Both the position numbers and the translations under genes were made by a program. Source: Agrobacterium vaccinii (GTDB lineage: Bacteria > Pseudomonadota > Alphaproteobacteria > Rhizobiales > Rhizobiaceae). From it: a stretch of DNA of 64,000 nt. The notes beneath the pieces are model-generated. The model was not told where the DNA came from. It ran no database searches and was given only the letters and a program-made list of their open reading frames with translations. Shown here in pieces: positions 1 to 7,978 of the stretch; positions within the stretch are counted from its first letter, which is position 1; the number at the start of each line of letters is the position of its first letter. The stretch is taken from NCBI RefSeq assembly GCF_021310995.1, contig NZ_CP054152.1:62001-126000 (forward strand), read 5' to 3'.

Positions 1-664
1 CGCCAGCCTCGCGAATGTTCGTCAGTGACAAGGCAACGCCGCCGCCACGCTTGGAAAGCTGCAGCGTTGAATTGATGCCGCGTGCGATGGATTCCATATT
101 GTCTTCCATGCGCAGCAGAAAGCAGGAAACAAGTTCGCCACGTTGTTTTTTTCCTGCATTGAGGAATGTAGGCGTCGCGGGCTGGAAGCGGCCGGCGATG
201 ATCTCATCGACCATGTCTCTGGCAAGTTCTTCGTTGCCTTGCGCCAGCGCCAGCGCCACCATGCAGATGCGGTCTTCGTAGCGTTCGAGATACCGTTTCC
301 CGTCAAAGGTCTTCAATGTGTAGCTGGTATAATATTTAAACGCGCCAAGAAATGTTGGGAAACGGAATTTCTTGGAAAACGCATGATCGAATAGATCACG
401 CACGAAATTGAACGAATATTGGTCCAGAACCTCACGTTCGTAATAACCCTCAGTCACGAGATAATCGAGCTTTTCCCGCAGGTTATGGAAGAACACCGTG
501 TTTTGGTTGACGTGCTGAAGGAAGTACTGCTTGGCCGCCAGCCGGTCCTTGTCAAGCTGGATTTTGCCATGCTCGTCGTACAGATTCAGCATTGCGTTGA
601 GAGCATGGAAGTCCAGTTCGGATTCCGATGTTTTCAAAGGCTTTTCAATTGTGGTCGCGTCCAA
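1..664 (-). CDS. nrdE: Ribonucleoside-diphosphate reductase class Ib, alpha subunit (N-terminal part)
   Basis: This is the large subunit of the class Ib (Mn/Fe) ribonucleotide reductase, which reduces ribonucleoside diphosphates for DNA synthesis. Only about the first 220 residues lie in the window; the gene runs off the left edge. The translation has the N-terminal NrdE helical region ([22 protein letters not shown]) followed by the start of the ten-stranded barrel with [21 protein letters not shown], where the Cys is a redox-active residue in this family, and [16 protein letters not shown]. No ATG is in frame. The likely start is TTG at 664-662, so the gene would overlap the end of nrdI by about 30 nt, and nrdH-nrdI-nrdE would form one operon. 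Identity is very secure; the start is less so. Confidence 0.93.
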   Translation of the reverse strand, partial: MDATTIEKPLKTSESELDFHALNAMLNLYDEHGKIQLDKDRLAAKQYFLQHVNQNTVFFHNLREKLDYLVTEGYYEREVLDQYSFNFVRDLFDHAFSKKFRFPTFLGAFKYYTSYTLKTFDGKRYLERYEDRICMVALALAQGNEELARDMVDEIIAGRFQPATPTFLNAGKKQRGELVSCFLLRMEDNMESIARGINSTLQLSKRGGGVALSLTNIREAG

Positions 665-1047
665 AATCGTTCCAATCCGTGTTTGACGTTCGCGACGTCT
701 TCATCCGTGCCTAGAAGCTCGAACCTGTAGAGGTACGGCACCTGACATTTCTGGGAGATGACATCGCCGGCGATCCCGTAGGTCGCCCCGAAATTGCTGT
801 TGCCCGCGGCAATCACGCCACGAATGTTTTTCCGGTTGTCCGCATCGTTGAGGAAGCGGATTACCTGTTTTGGAACGGCCCCTTTTCCACCTTCGCCGCT
901 GTAGGTGGGAAGGATCAGAACGTAGGGCGCTTCGACCTGAATGCTCTCGGAAAGACTGAGGGGAATGCGCCGCGCACTTATCCCCAGTCGTCCGACAAAA
1001 CGATGGGTGTTTTCCGACCGGCTGGAGAAATAGACGATCTGACCCAT
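634..1047 (-). CDS. nrdI: Class Ib ribonucleotide reductase flavodoxin-like protein NrdI
   Basis: NrdI is an FMN flavodoxin that delivers oxidant for assembly of the Mn(III)2-tyrosyl radical cofactor in NrdF. The 137-residue product matches the usual family length. It begins [20 protein letters not shown], the family's FMN phosphate-binding loop, and later carries [11 protein letters not shown] and [11 protein letters not shown], both typical NrdI flavin-contact segments. It sits between nrdH (9 nt upstream) and nrdE (overlapping its 3' end), the standard nrdHIEF order. Confidence 0.96.
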   Translation of the reverse strand: MGQIVYFSSRSENTHRFVGRLGISARRIPLSLSESIQVEAPYVLILPTYSGEGGKGAVPKQVIRFLNDADNRKNIRGVIAAGNSNFGATYGIAGDVISQKCQVPYLYRFELLGTDEDVANVKHGLERFWTRPQLKSL

Positions 1048-1056
1048 TGCTCTGGC

Positions 1057-1281
1057 TCAGGCCGCAAGCGTGCTGATCATATCCGGGCGAAAGCCCGCCC
1101 AATGGGTCTCGCCAGCGACGACGACGGGAACCTGTCGGTACCCAAGCCCTTGAACCAGGTCGTAGGCGCTGGTGTCTTCGGAGACATCAACGATGGTGTA
1201 GTCGATGCCCTGTCGGTCAAGAGCGCGGGTAGTTGCTGTGCACTGTACGCAGGCAGGCTTGCTGTAGACGGTAACGGTCAT
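1057..1281 (-). CDS. nrdH: Glutaredoxin-like redoxin NrdH
   Basis: NrdH is the small thioredoxin-reductase-dependent electron donor for the class Ib reductase. The 74-residue product starts MTVTVYSKPACVQC, giving the redox dithiol CVQC at residues 11-14, and ends with the conserved GYRQVPVVV ... WAGFRPDMI substrate-binding segment. The ATG at 1281 was chosen because the reading frame upstream has no NrdH-like residues and because a GAGGATC ribosome-binding stretch lies just before it. It is first in the operon, behind the cobalamin riboswitch. Confidence 0.95.
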   Translation of the reverse strand: MTVTVYSKPACVQCTATTRALDRQGIDYTIVDVSEDTSAYDLVQGLGYRQVPVVVAGETHWAGFRPDMISTLAA

Positions 1282-1537
1282 GATGATCCTCGTGAAATTT
1301 GTATAGGCGTGCGATATCAATAAGGCGTTGGAAACGCCCATGCGGAAGTTCAGGGATGGATGGCAGCCGAAAGCGACTACGGGCGTTACGGCCCGCTATT
1401 CACGCGGATACTGACTAGAATGATGCGACATTGACTTCACCCCGAAGTGGTTGATGCGGAGCTCAGGGGAAGCGGCACGCGCAGGATCATCCCGCACATG
1501 ACTCGCGACCTTCGGACACCCCGCCCGTGGACGTATT

Positions 1538-1730
1538 CGTTTGAGGCAGGTCTCCTGGCTCACGGGTCGTCACATCCATCTCGCCTTCCCGAAACCTTCC
1601 GGCGCCAGTGGCTATTGAGAGGATGCTCGCCGCTTACAGTTGCGGGGGCAGCTCCGGCATTGCTCCGTCCAGAAAGGACATCACGCACCGTATTCCCGTC
1701 TTAGCTCCCGACGCGAATCGGAAGAACCTC
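1538..1730 (-). ncRNA. Cobalamin (B12) riboswitch controlling nrdHIE(F)
   Basis: Read on the minus strand, the segment has the recognisable landmarks of a cobalamin riboswitch in order: GACGGGAATACGGTGCG, a conserved CCCCCGCAACTGTAAGCGG core, AGCCACTGG, CGGGAAGGCG, and the terminal B12 box AGCCAGGAGACCTGCC (1545-1560). It lies about 260 nt upstream of nrdH in the same orientation. In established examples such elements shut off B12-independent ribonucleotide reductases when cobalamin is available, so that a B12-dependent class II enzyme is used. The expression platform is probably in 1282-1537 but I could not define it. Confidence 0.93.
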
Positions 1731-1732
1731 GA

Positions 1733-1748
1733 ACACTAGATATAGTAT
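1733..1748 (-). promoter_or_regulatory. Candidate NrdR box
   Basis: A 16-nt AT-rich element with inverted ACTA...TAGT arms (ACACTAGATATAGTAT on the plus strand) lies immediately upstream of the riboswitch. It resembles the NrdR boxes that precede ribonucleotide reductase operons. NrdR sites usually occur as pairs about three helical turns apart; I did not find a convincing second copy, so this is tentative. Confidence 0.4.
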
Positions 1749-1907
1749 ATGAGGAGATAGTCGCGTCAACTCTTAGGAGGGTGGCGGTTAGAAAATTACG
1801 TCCTCATCCACACCAGCCTGTGGATAACAGTCTCATCAGACAGCTTGAAAGTTCAGCTTTTAATGGCCGCATACAAGCCGTATATCAAGCCTCGATTTTG
1901 CGTTTCG

Positions 1908-2483
1908 TCAACGTTCGGAGCGCAACGGCTTGTCGAAATCGACGCTCGTCTCGGTTCCACGGTTGGACGGATAGGAGAATTGGCCGAATGCGCCATAGCC
2001 CTGGCTTTTCCAGAACCCGAGTGTTTCCGGTGTCTGAGCATCGGCATGGAGATAGGACGAGGTGTACTTAAACTCGGATGCCCGGCTCTCCAGGGCCGCC
2101 ACAATCTTTGTGCCAAGCCCTTTACGACGGACGCTAGAATCAAGGTACACGCGGACAATCTGACATACCTTTTCGCCGTCGCTATAGCGATGTCGTAGGC
2201 GCTCCTTCGTGGAAGGTTTGTTCTCGATCGCGTAGAGACCTCCGGCCGCAATGATGTGTCCATCTCCGTCCCGGACAACGAGAAAACTGCCTTGCCTTTC
2301 GCGGGAGAACCAGTTGTCCGGCTGCGCCGACAACAGCGAATCTAGGTCAGAATGCCAGGCGGGAGTGTAGTCGATCCCGTAGACGTTCTTGATCATCCGC
2401 AGGCAGAAGGTCCTCGCTTCAGCTCGGACGGCGGACTGTGCTTCATCATTCAGCCATTCCAGGGAGAGGTCATTGATGAGCAT
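1908..2483 (-). CDS. GNAT family N-acetyltransferase
   Basis: A 191-residue acyl-CoA-dependent acetyltransferase of unknown substrate. The GNAT core is visible: FLVVRDGDGHIIAAGGLY forms the central strands, followed by VRVYLDSSVRRKGLGTKIV, which contains the R-K-G-L-G-T pyrophosphate-binding loop of motif A. Near the end HADAQTPETLGFWKSQGY is motif B with the common aromatic FWKSQGY. The start at 2483 (MLINDLSLEW) is chosen because the open frame upstream to 2627 reads as low-complexity non-coding sequence. It is a single gene with no obvious partner. Confidence 0.8.
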   Translation of the reverse strand: MLINDLSLEWLNDEAQSAVRAEARTFCLRMIKNVYGIDYTPAWHSDLDSLLSAQPDNWFSRERQGSFLVVRDGDGHIIAAGGLYAIENKPSTKERLRHRYSDGEKVCQIVRVYLDSSVRRKGLGTKIVAALESRASEFKYTSSYLHADAQTPETLGFWKSQGYGAFGQFSYPSNRGTETSVDFDKPLRSER

Positions 2484-2664
2484 CAAGCCGCTAACTTTCT
2501 GCGGATAATTTCCGCCCCTGCACCGAGTGCGCGCAGCTTCGCTGTCGCCACATGACGCGGAAGCGGTGCCATGCCGCAATTGGTGCATGGATAGAGACAA
2601 TTGGTCACCCGGTGGAGATGATGACAATCAGCTTGCAAGATTTGCGGGACTGACTATCGCAATC

Positions 2665-2685
2665 GGTTGATCGTGCGGATCAACC
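2665..2685. other. Perfect 8-bp inverted repeat between divergent genes
   Basis: GGTTGATC and GATCAACC are separated by GTGCG. The hairpin sits in the ~400-nt region between the divergent GNAT gene (start 2483) and the DUF2934 gene (start 2892). It has no following T-run, so it may be an operator rather than a terminator. The rest of 2484-2891 shows nothing I recognise. Confidence 0.35.
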
Positions 2686-2891
2686 TAAGAACAACGATCA
2701 ATCCTTTCGACATCCAAGAGACCAGCAAATCATGTGATTTGCTCCCTCGTCCGTTGACTGATGCTATCCTCGCTAAGCGCTGCAAAAAACGAAAATCGTT
2801 CCTTCAAGCCTCAGGAACATTGTTGACGCTAAACAGTTGAGAGGCCTGCCAATCCAGCTCGAATATCAACAAAGGAACGCAAGCAGCACAA

Positions 2892-3083
2892 ATGAACGAG
2901 AAACGGGATATCTGGGTCAGCGCTCGCGCATATGCACTCTGGGAAGAAAACGGGCGAATAAACGGAAGCGATCATGAACACTGGCTGCAAGCTGTCCGAG
3001 AATACGAGCTTATGATGCAAACCCGGGCATCACCTGATGGCTTGGAAATAATGGCCAGCCGAAAGGGCAAAGAAACAAGTTAG
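2892..3083 (+). CDS. DUF2934 family small protein
   Basis: A 63-residue protein whose middle reads ARAYALWEENGRINGSDHEH followed by WLQAVREYE. This is the complete DUF2934 signature (R-A-Y-x-x-W-E-x-x-G-R-x-x-G-x-D-x-x-H-W), common in rhizobia and of unknown function. An AAAGGAACGCAAG stretch precedes the ATG. No membrane segment or signal is evident. Confidence 0.8.
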   Translation: MNEKRDIWVSARAYALWEENGRINGSDHEHWLQAVREYELMMQTRASPDGLEIMASRKGKETS

Positions 3084-3184
3084 TCGTTCGCCAAAGCAAC
3101 AATGGTCGATAGTATCGAAAATCAGCATGAGAGGCTGCCTGCTGTCCCCTCATAATAGCAACATCGTGACGAAGGAAACCTTCA

Positions 3185-3436
3185 TTGGATACTGCTCTTT
3201 TGGTCGGATACCTCGCCTCAATGTGTTCTGTGTCAAGCTTCGTTCCACAGGTCTACAAGGTTGTCAGGACCGACGATACGAAGGCAATCTCAACAGGAAT
3301 GTACTGTCTCACGGTTACAGGATTTGCGCTCTGGACCGCATTCGGGGTGATGCGCACCGAATGGCCTATCATCCTGACAAATTCCGCTTGTTTCTTTTTA
3401 TCCCTGGTCATTCTCGTAAAGAAGCTAAGATCGTAG
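3185..3436 (+). CDS. SemiSWEET / PQ-loop sugar transporter
   Basis: An 83-residue three-helix membrane protein of the bacterial SemiSWEET family, which dimerises to make a bidirectional sugar channel-transporter. The first helix contains the PQ loop (SVSSFVPQVYKVVRTDDTKA); the second, MYCLTVTGFALWTAFGVM, has the conserved W; the third reads WPIILTNSACFFLSLVILV, with the conserved N that lines the sugar pocket. The start is TTG at 3185, supported by AAGGAA a few nucleotides upstream and by the normal SemiSWEET N-terminus; no ATG fits. Substrate is not predictable from sequence. Confidence 0.85.
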   Translation: MDTALLVGYLASMCSVSSFVPQVYKVVRTDDTKAISTGMYCLTVTGFALWTAFGVMRTEWPIILTNSACFFLSLVILVKKLRS

Positions 3437-3515
3437 GCGCTCTCGAGCAGGTGTCCACAACAATCTGTCCGAGTTGGATAAAGGTGAGAGGCTGAATGGG
3501 TCGAGCGGGAGCGCG

Positions 3516-3767
3516 TTACGCGTCTTCAGCAATCACACCTCTGGACACTGAATTCAACGGTATCCTGTCCATTAAAGACCTATCCGAGCGCGCAATTTCA
3601 AAATAGATTTCGTTTAGGTCGTCACTGTTGATCATTCTGTCCGCGGCCAGTTCTCGCGCAGTCTTCATCGCCTCTACACACGCATTTTTGTCATTCGCAA
3701 ATTCGGCACCGTGCTCGTCGATCATCTCGCCGTCTTCATCGTAGACCCGGAAAAAATATATTGGCAT
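3516..3767 (-). CDS. DUF6894-type small protein
   Basis: An 83-residue protein beginning MPIYFFRVYDEDGEMIDEHG, the typical start of the DUF6894 family found widely in rhizobia (MPxYFF ... DxxGxE), followed by an amphipathic helix NDKNACVEAMKTARELAAD. Function is unknown. It is transcribed toward the SemiSWEET gene and is preceded by a possible frameshifted small gene on the same strand. Confidence 0.75.
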   Translation of the reverse strand: MPIYFFRVYDEDGEMIDEHGAEFANDKNACVEAMKTARELAADRMINSDDLNEIYFEIARSDRSLMDRIPLNSVSRGVIAEDA

Positions 3768-3794
3768 GGCGTTACCGTTCGAGTGGGGGAGCGA

Positions 3795-3976
3795 TTATTT
3801 TCCCGGTCCGTCAGTTTGAATATGGTGGGCTTCGAGAAGCACGATCATCTCGTCTGCCTCGTCCTCTGTCAGCGCATCAATAGGAAGCTCATCGACTGTA
3901 GCCGGACTGCCGTGACAAAGTCGATGACGGTCCAAAATTCATCATGGAGGTTTTTTCGTTTTTCGAACCGGCTCAT
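3795..3976 (-). pseudogene. Possible frameshifted small hypothetical gene
   Basis: An ATG at 3976 opens MSRFEKRKNLHDEFWTVIDF and stops at 3869 after 35 codons. A second minus-strand frame overlapping it runs through VDELPIDALTEDEADEMIVL and ends in TAA at 3797-3795. The first half looks like a plausible N-terminus and the second like a plausible acidic C-terminus, so a single-base indel around 3900 would join them into a protein of about 60 residues. I do not recognise the family; both frames could be chance. Confidence 0.3.
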
Positions 3977-4183
3977 GATGTAATTTCAGCAAAATGACTT
4001 TGTGGGTCAATATGACTTCTTGCGACCGATAACTTCCAGTCCAGCAGATTACATTGCGGCTTCTGCAACGGGTGCCGCACCGTGGCGGCCTTTGGCGAGA
4101 CGGTCAAAGACCCTGATGAGGCACTTTAACCCCACCCAACGACCCTAAAGTTCTACGTTTCCGTGCCTCTCTTGCGAATTGGC

Positions 4184-4330
4184 TCAACTATAGGCGCGCT
4201 TCATGTGAAATCTGAAGATCGCGCCAGAGCCAGGCGCCTCCTTGATCGCCGTCTCAACGAACGCCGACAGACCATCAATGTTACGCCGGATGCCGGCCAC
4301 TTCTCAGGACAGATAGACCCTTACATTTCC
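4184..4330 (-). pseudogene. IS66-family TnpB (orf2) relic
   Basis: The minus strand reads VRVYLS, a TGA stop, then EVAGIRRNIDGLSAFVETAI and KEAPGSGAIFRF. This follows the IS66 TnpB pattern (VYLxxGxxDMRxGxDGLxALV ... PxSGxxFxFR). The stop replaces the usual residue after L/S, and the homology is lost after about 45 codons, so this is a dead fragment. The rest of 3977-4405 is non-coding, except short frames of about 25 codons near 4055-4128 that I cannot assign. Confidence 0.6.
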
Positions 4331-4405
4331 CTTTAGGACCGATGATGCTGCCTCCACGCGAAGCAACCAGCGACGATGCACCTCGGCATTCATGTCCCCT
4401 GCGAC

Positions 4406-6598
4406 TTAGCAAGCGGTAGAAGAGTCGGTCCTGCTTGGTGGTAAGGCAGACATCTGCAGAAGCACCGTAACGTCCGCACGCGCCATTGGGCGCGACATCA
4501 GAAACCCTTGGATGTTATCGCAGCCCAACGATTTCAGCGCATCTCTCTGCTGGTTGGTTTCGACCCCTTCGGCGGTTGTTTGTAGCCCGTTGGCACGCGC
4601 CATCTTGATGATCGCTTCGACAATCGCGCTGTTCCGGCCCTCGCCCATACCAGTGATAAACGACTTGTCGATCTTGAGCCTGTCGACAGTCACGTTTTGA
4701 ACCCTTGAGAACGAAGAGTACCCGGTGCCAAAATCGTCGATTGCAAATCTTACCCCTGCCGCTCTCAGCATCGCGATGTTTCGCTCGGTCTCTTCCTCAC
4801 TATTAATGGCCAAGCTTTCTGTTATCTCGATTTCCAATCGAGCCGGCTCGATCCCCCATTTGGCCAGGGTAGAAAGAACCCGCAGTGGGTAGCCAGCAGA
4901 AGCGAGTTCGGAGGCGGATGCATTCACGGCGACACTGATGGGAGGCAACCCGGCGATCAGGCTGCACGCGTCCTCCAAGACATGAGCGCCAATCTTGTTG
5001 ATCACGCCAATCTCCTCTGCAAGCGGGATAAACATATCCGGAGCGATAGAGCCTAGCTCTGGATGTTTCCACCGCGCCAGCGCCTCGACCGAGCAAGGTT
5101 GCGAGCTGTCAGCACAGTAGACCGGCTGGTAAACAACCTCAATCTGCGTCCCCGTTGACAATGCCTCGCGAAGATCATGCTCCAGTTTTCGGCGGGTGCG
5201 GAGAAGTTCGTCCATATGATCGCCAAATAATGCATATGTATTCCGTCCCGCAGCTTTTGCGTGATAGAGCGCGATATCCGCCTTCCTCGTCAGCTCGACA
5301 GGATCCACGTTTACACCTGTTGCGATCGCCGCACCGACGCTCGCACCAATGGAGCCATATACTCCGTCGATCTCAAAAGGCTCGCGCAGGCACGCGACGA
5401 TTTTGTCTGCGACGGCGACGACCTCGTCGGCGTTCGTCCTCTCGAGCAAGACGGTGAATTCGTCGCCTCCGATCCGTCCGATCAGAGCGTCCGGGAGAAT
5501 TTCCCTCATTCGCGCAGCAACGAGAGAAATCAGCCTGTCACCGGTTGGATGTCCGTATGTGTCGTTGACCGCTTTGAACCGGTCGAGGTCAATGAAGAGC
5601 ACGCTGAATACGTCCTCAGGCAATGCTTTCCTCAGGCGCCCCGCGAGCTCATTATTAAAATAACCCCTGTTCGCGAGGCCCGTCAAAGTGTCGCGAAGCG
5701 CCAAATGTTGAAGTTCCCGGCGATTGGAATTGAGTTTAACCGAGCGTCGCCAGATTCCATGCCCGGCCAGGCTGGCGGCGATGAATATGCCAATGACGGA
5801 AAGTCCGATAACCGGGAGGGTTGCCTGCAAAACGCTCCTGCCCGGTTCAAATGGATGCCAGTTAAAGTACCCTATCACCTTTCCAGACTTCGAGGTGAGG
5901 GCGATATGGGAGTGGCGCTTGTCGCGTGGCATCTCCGTTGTGAACTGCATCTCGGCGAACTGGTATTCGCTACCTATTTCAGACGGGAAGTCTCGATCCA
6001 AAAACCGTACCGCGACATGCTGGTTCTCTTCGCCCGCCTGCTGCTCGATCTCGCCTGTGTCAGACAGAATAGGTTTGACACTGACCACAGCAGGTCGTTC
6101 CCCTACATAGGTCAGATCACTCTCGCCGATTGACAGTACCGTGTCCGAAACACCCTCATGGTCTCCTGCAGCCATCCTTTCACGCAGCCGTTTCGCCATC
6201 GGACTGTAAGCCAAGCGAAGGTCTTCCTGTGACACCTCGCTGGCTGATTTTGAAATATATTGGTAGATGGGCAGCCCATTGGCAGAAAGCACGACGGCGG
6301 CATCATGGCTGAAGTAGGTGTCCATCCACTGCCCAAGGTTCACGTTAAGCCAATCCTGATCACGGTCCTTAGTTCTGATGACGGCGTCGTCCCACACGGT
6401 GGCACTCTCTTGATCGTGAGCGACCGAAGATCGGATTTTTGAAACGATGAGGGTGGCCAAACCCTTCTGCCGTTCCACGGCGACCTCGTCAATTTCGGCG
6501 GCAGACCAGTAAAGGGTGCCGAGTAACATCGCTCCAACCAAAGCGGACACGCTTGCCGGAAGGCCCCATTTCGCGAACCATTGTGACTGCCTAATCAT
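4406..6598 (-). CDS. CHASE4-GGDEF-EAL cyclic-di-GMP signalling protein
   Basis: A 730-residue inner-membrane protein that should make and/or degrade cyclic-di-GMP. An N-terminal helix (about residues 12-31) and a second at about 263-283 (LPVIGLSVIGIFIAASLAG) bracket a periplasmic CHASE4-type sensor whose start ESATVWDDAVI ... QDWLNVNLG is characteristic. The GGDEF domain has an intact active-site GGDEF near residue 377 and the NDTYGHPTGDRLI segment. The EAL domain has intact EALARW near residue 504, the DDFGTGYSSF loop and the late QGFLMSRPM segment. Both catalytic signatures look functional. It is monocistronic; no obvious receptor partner is adjacent. Confidence 0.92.
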   Translation of the reverse strand: MIRQSQWFAKWGLPASVSALVGAMLLGTLYWSAAEIDEVAVERQKGLATLIVSKIRSSVAHDQESATVWDDAVIRTKDRDQDWLNVNLGQWMDTYFSHDAAVVLSANGLPIYQYISKSASEVSQEDLRLAYSPMAKRLRERMAAGDHEGVSDTVLSIGESDLTYVGERPAVVSVKPILSDTGEIEQQAGEENQHVAVRFLDRDFPSEIGSEYQFAEMQFTTEMPRDKRHSHIALTSKSGKVIGYFNWHPFEPGRSVLQATLPVIGLSVIGIFIAASLAGHGIWRRSVKLNSNRRELQHLALRDTLTGLANRGYFNNELAGRLRKALPEDVFSVLFIDLDRFKAVNDTYGHPTGDRLISLVAARMREILPDALIGRIGGDEFTVLLERTNADEVVAVADKIVACLREPFEIDGVYGSIGASVGAAIATGVNVDPVELTRKADIALYHAKAAGRNTYALFGDHMDELLRTRRKLEHDLREALSTGTQIEVVYQPVYCADSSQPCSVEALARWKHPELGSIAPDMFIPLAEEIGVINKIGAHVLEDACSLIAGLPPISVAVNASASELASAGYPLRVLSTLAKWGIEPARLEIEITESLAINSEEETERNIAMLRAAGVRFAIDDFGTGYSSFSRVQNVTVDRLKIDKSFITGMGEGRNSAIVEAIIKMARANGLQTTAEGVETNQQRDALKSLGCDNIQGFLMSRPMARADVTVLLQMSALPPSRTDSSTAC

Positions 6599-6665
6599 GC
6601 GCCATCTGCCTTTTCGTTGGACAAACCCTACAGCATCTGGGTTAAGCCTGAGGGAATGGACAGAG

Positions 6666-6923
6666 TTAACGATCCTCTTTTCCTTCGCTCCAAATTACCA
6701 GGTTCCCTAGCGCGCTATGAGCATCGTAATCGAGGTGCTGTCCACCTTTGTAGTTGAGGCTCAATGCGGCTCGAAACATCATTAATCCCATGCGGATAGC
6801 GTCCAACGGGAAGATGAGTACAGGCGCCTTGCGCTATGATCTGCCAAATCCGAACCGATCCACTGGAATAGCAACCGGCTTGAACTGAATCGACCCGAGG
6901 TCCGGCTCCAAGGGATTGATCAT
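6666..6923 (-). pseudogene. Possible small gene interrupted by an in-frame TAG
   Basis: Upstream of and divergent from nothing obvious, the minus strand has ATG at 6923 opening MINPLEPDLGSIQFKPVAIP. It meets a TAG at 6836-6834 after 29 codons, then stays open for 55 more codons (including PVLIFPLDAIRMGLMMF and LNYKGGQHLDYDAHSALGNL) to TAA at 6668-6666. I recognise no family. It could be a decayed ~85-residue gene or chance. Otherwise 6599-7048 contains only the promoter region of the GGDEF-EAL gene. Confidence 0.25.
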
Positions 6924-7048
6924 TTGTGCGACGACCTGATATCCGATCGACAGGTCAGCAATTCCTGCATTGTCGGCCTGTGCCAACCTGAACTTCTAAA
7001 TAGTTTGCAGTCCCGCCCCGGTCTGGGGGGCAATTTGAGAGGTAGGAA

Positions 7049-7240
7049 ATGCCTGAGCTCATCTCAAAAGAAGATGCACGTCTGTGTGCCAGTATCGTCA
7101 AGGAGGTCGCCCGTGCGCAAGGTCTCGTTCGAGAGCCGTCCGCGATTGGGAGGCTAACGGTATCAGTGGCCAGGCTCTACAATAAAGGCCTGCGAGATCG
7201 CGACCAGCTTCTTGCTGCGGCATTGCTTCTACCAAAGTGA
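7049..7240 (+). CDS. Conserved small hypothetical protein
   Basis: A 63-residue soluble protein with ISKEDARLCASIVKEVARAQ at the start and LYNKGLRDRDQLLAAALLLP at the end. The second half has the L-Y-x-x-G-x-x-D-x-x-x-L pattern seen in small rhizobial proteins of unknown function. An AGAGGTAGGAA ribosome-binding stretch directly precedes the ATG. No functional assignment is possible. Confidence 0.55.
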   Translation: MPELISKEDARLCASIVKEVARAQGLVREPSAIGRLTVSVARLYNKGLRDRDQLLAAALLLPK

Positions 7241-7420
7241 TGACAAGTTAAATGAGGAAACCCATCGATGGTATTCTCAATCCTTGGCATGTGACGTAGG
7301 ACTGCCGGGGCTTACAGTATCAGGCTGTTAACGCGGATCACATATTCTTTAGAGTGTCCGCTGCTCGCAGCAGCTACGGAAGCCGCGCTGGACGGTTATC
7401 CGTCAGTCCGAGAAAGACCT

Positions 7421-7705
7421 ATGTTCAGTGTTGTCTATCTTATAGTTGTGACTTTCGCTTTGATCGTAGCGGTGGCTTCGGGTGCCGTGATCAGTCTCCT
7501 GCTGACCCTTGCAGCCTCCGTGGTGGGAGCCATATTTGCTGCGTGTCTGCAATGGCCAGAGCCGATGATTTGGTTAGCGCAGCTGGCCGCCCCCGTCCTT
7601 CTGCTGATTGGGTTGACGGCGGCGCGGCTCTTCGACCGGCTAGGCAAAGAAGCCAACTTTCGCCACCGCCGACGGCCAGCGGAAGATTTTTGGCCAGACG
7701 CGTAA
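7421..7705 (+). CDS. Small hypothetical membrane protein
   Basis: A 94-residue protein with a long hydrophobic N-terminal half (YLIVVTFALIVAVASGAVIS running into LLLTLAASVVGAIFAACLQW), a third hydrophobic stretch LAAPVLLLIGLTAARLF, and a basic cytoplasmic tail RHRRRPAEDFWP. Two to three membrane helices are likely. The family is not recognised. A GAGAAAG stretch lies shortly upstream of the ATG. Confidence 0.5.
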   Translation: MFSVVYLIVVTFALIVAVASGAVISLLLTLAASVVGAIFAACLQWPEPMIWLAQLAAPVLLLIGLTAARLFDRLGKEANFRHRRRPAEDFWPDA

Positions 7706-7978
7706 TCAATTTGAGCAAGAGACGTAATAGCCTGCTCTTGAACAGATTCGAACTCTCGGCATTTCTTTGTTTTTGAAATCTCGAGGTTATTCAACTCCTT
7801 GGCTCTCTAAACCGAGATGATGGACTACTGTGTGAGCTAAAACCGCAGACATTTGCCGGTAGGTGACGAGTGTTGCGTGAAGGCAAATATGCCGTCGATG
7901 TAACAGGGAACGGGCTCCGAATTCACCTTTGTCTTCAGTCGTATTCTCGGGTGCCCCGCGTCACGCGTTCTCGCCTTC

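Noticed and set aside
1323..1340. GGCGTT/AACGCC hairpin near nrdH as a riboswitch-controlled terminator
   Set aside because: Stem is short, there is no T-run after it, and it could not be tied to the aptamer by pairing.
5261..6133. 290-codon plus-strand open frame inside the GGDEF-EAL region
   Set aside because: It is the antisense shadow of an unambiguous GGDEF-EAL coding sequence and has no domain pattern.
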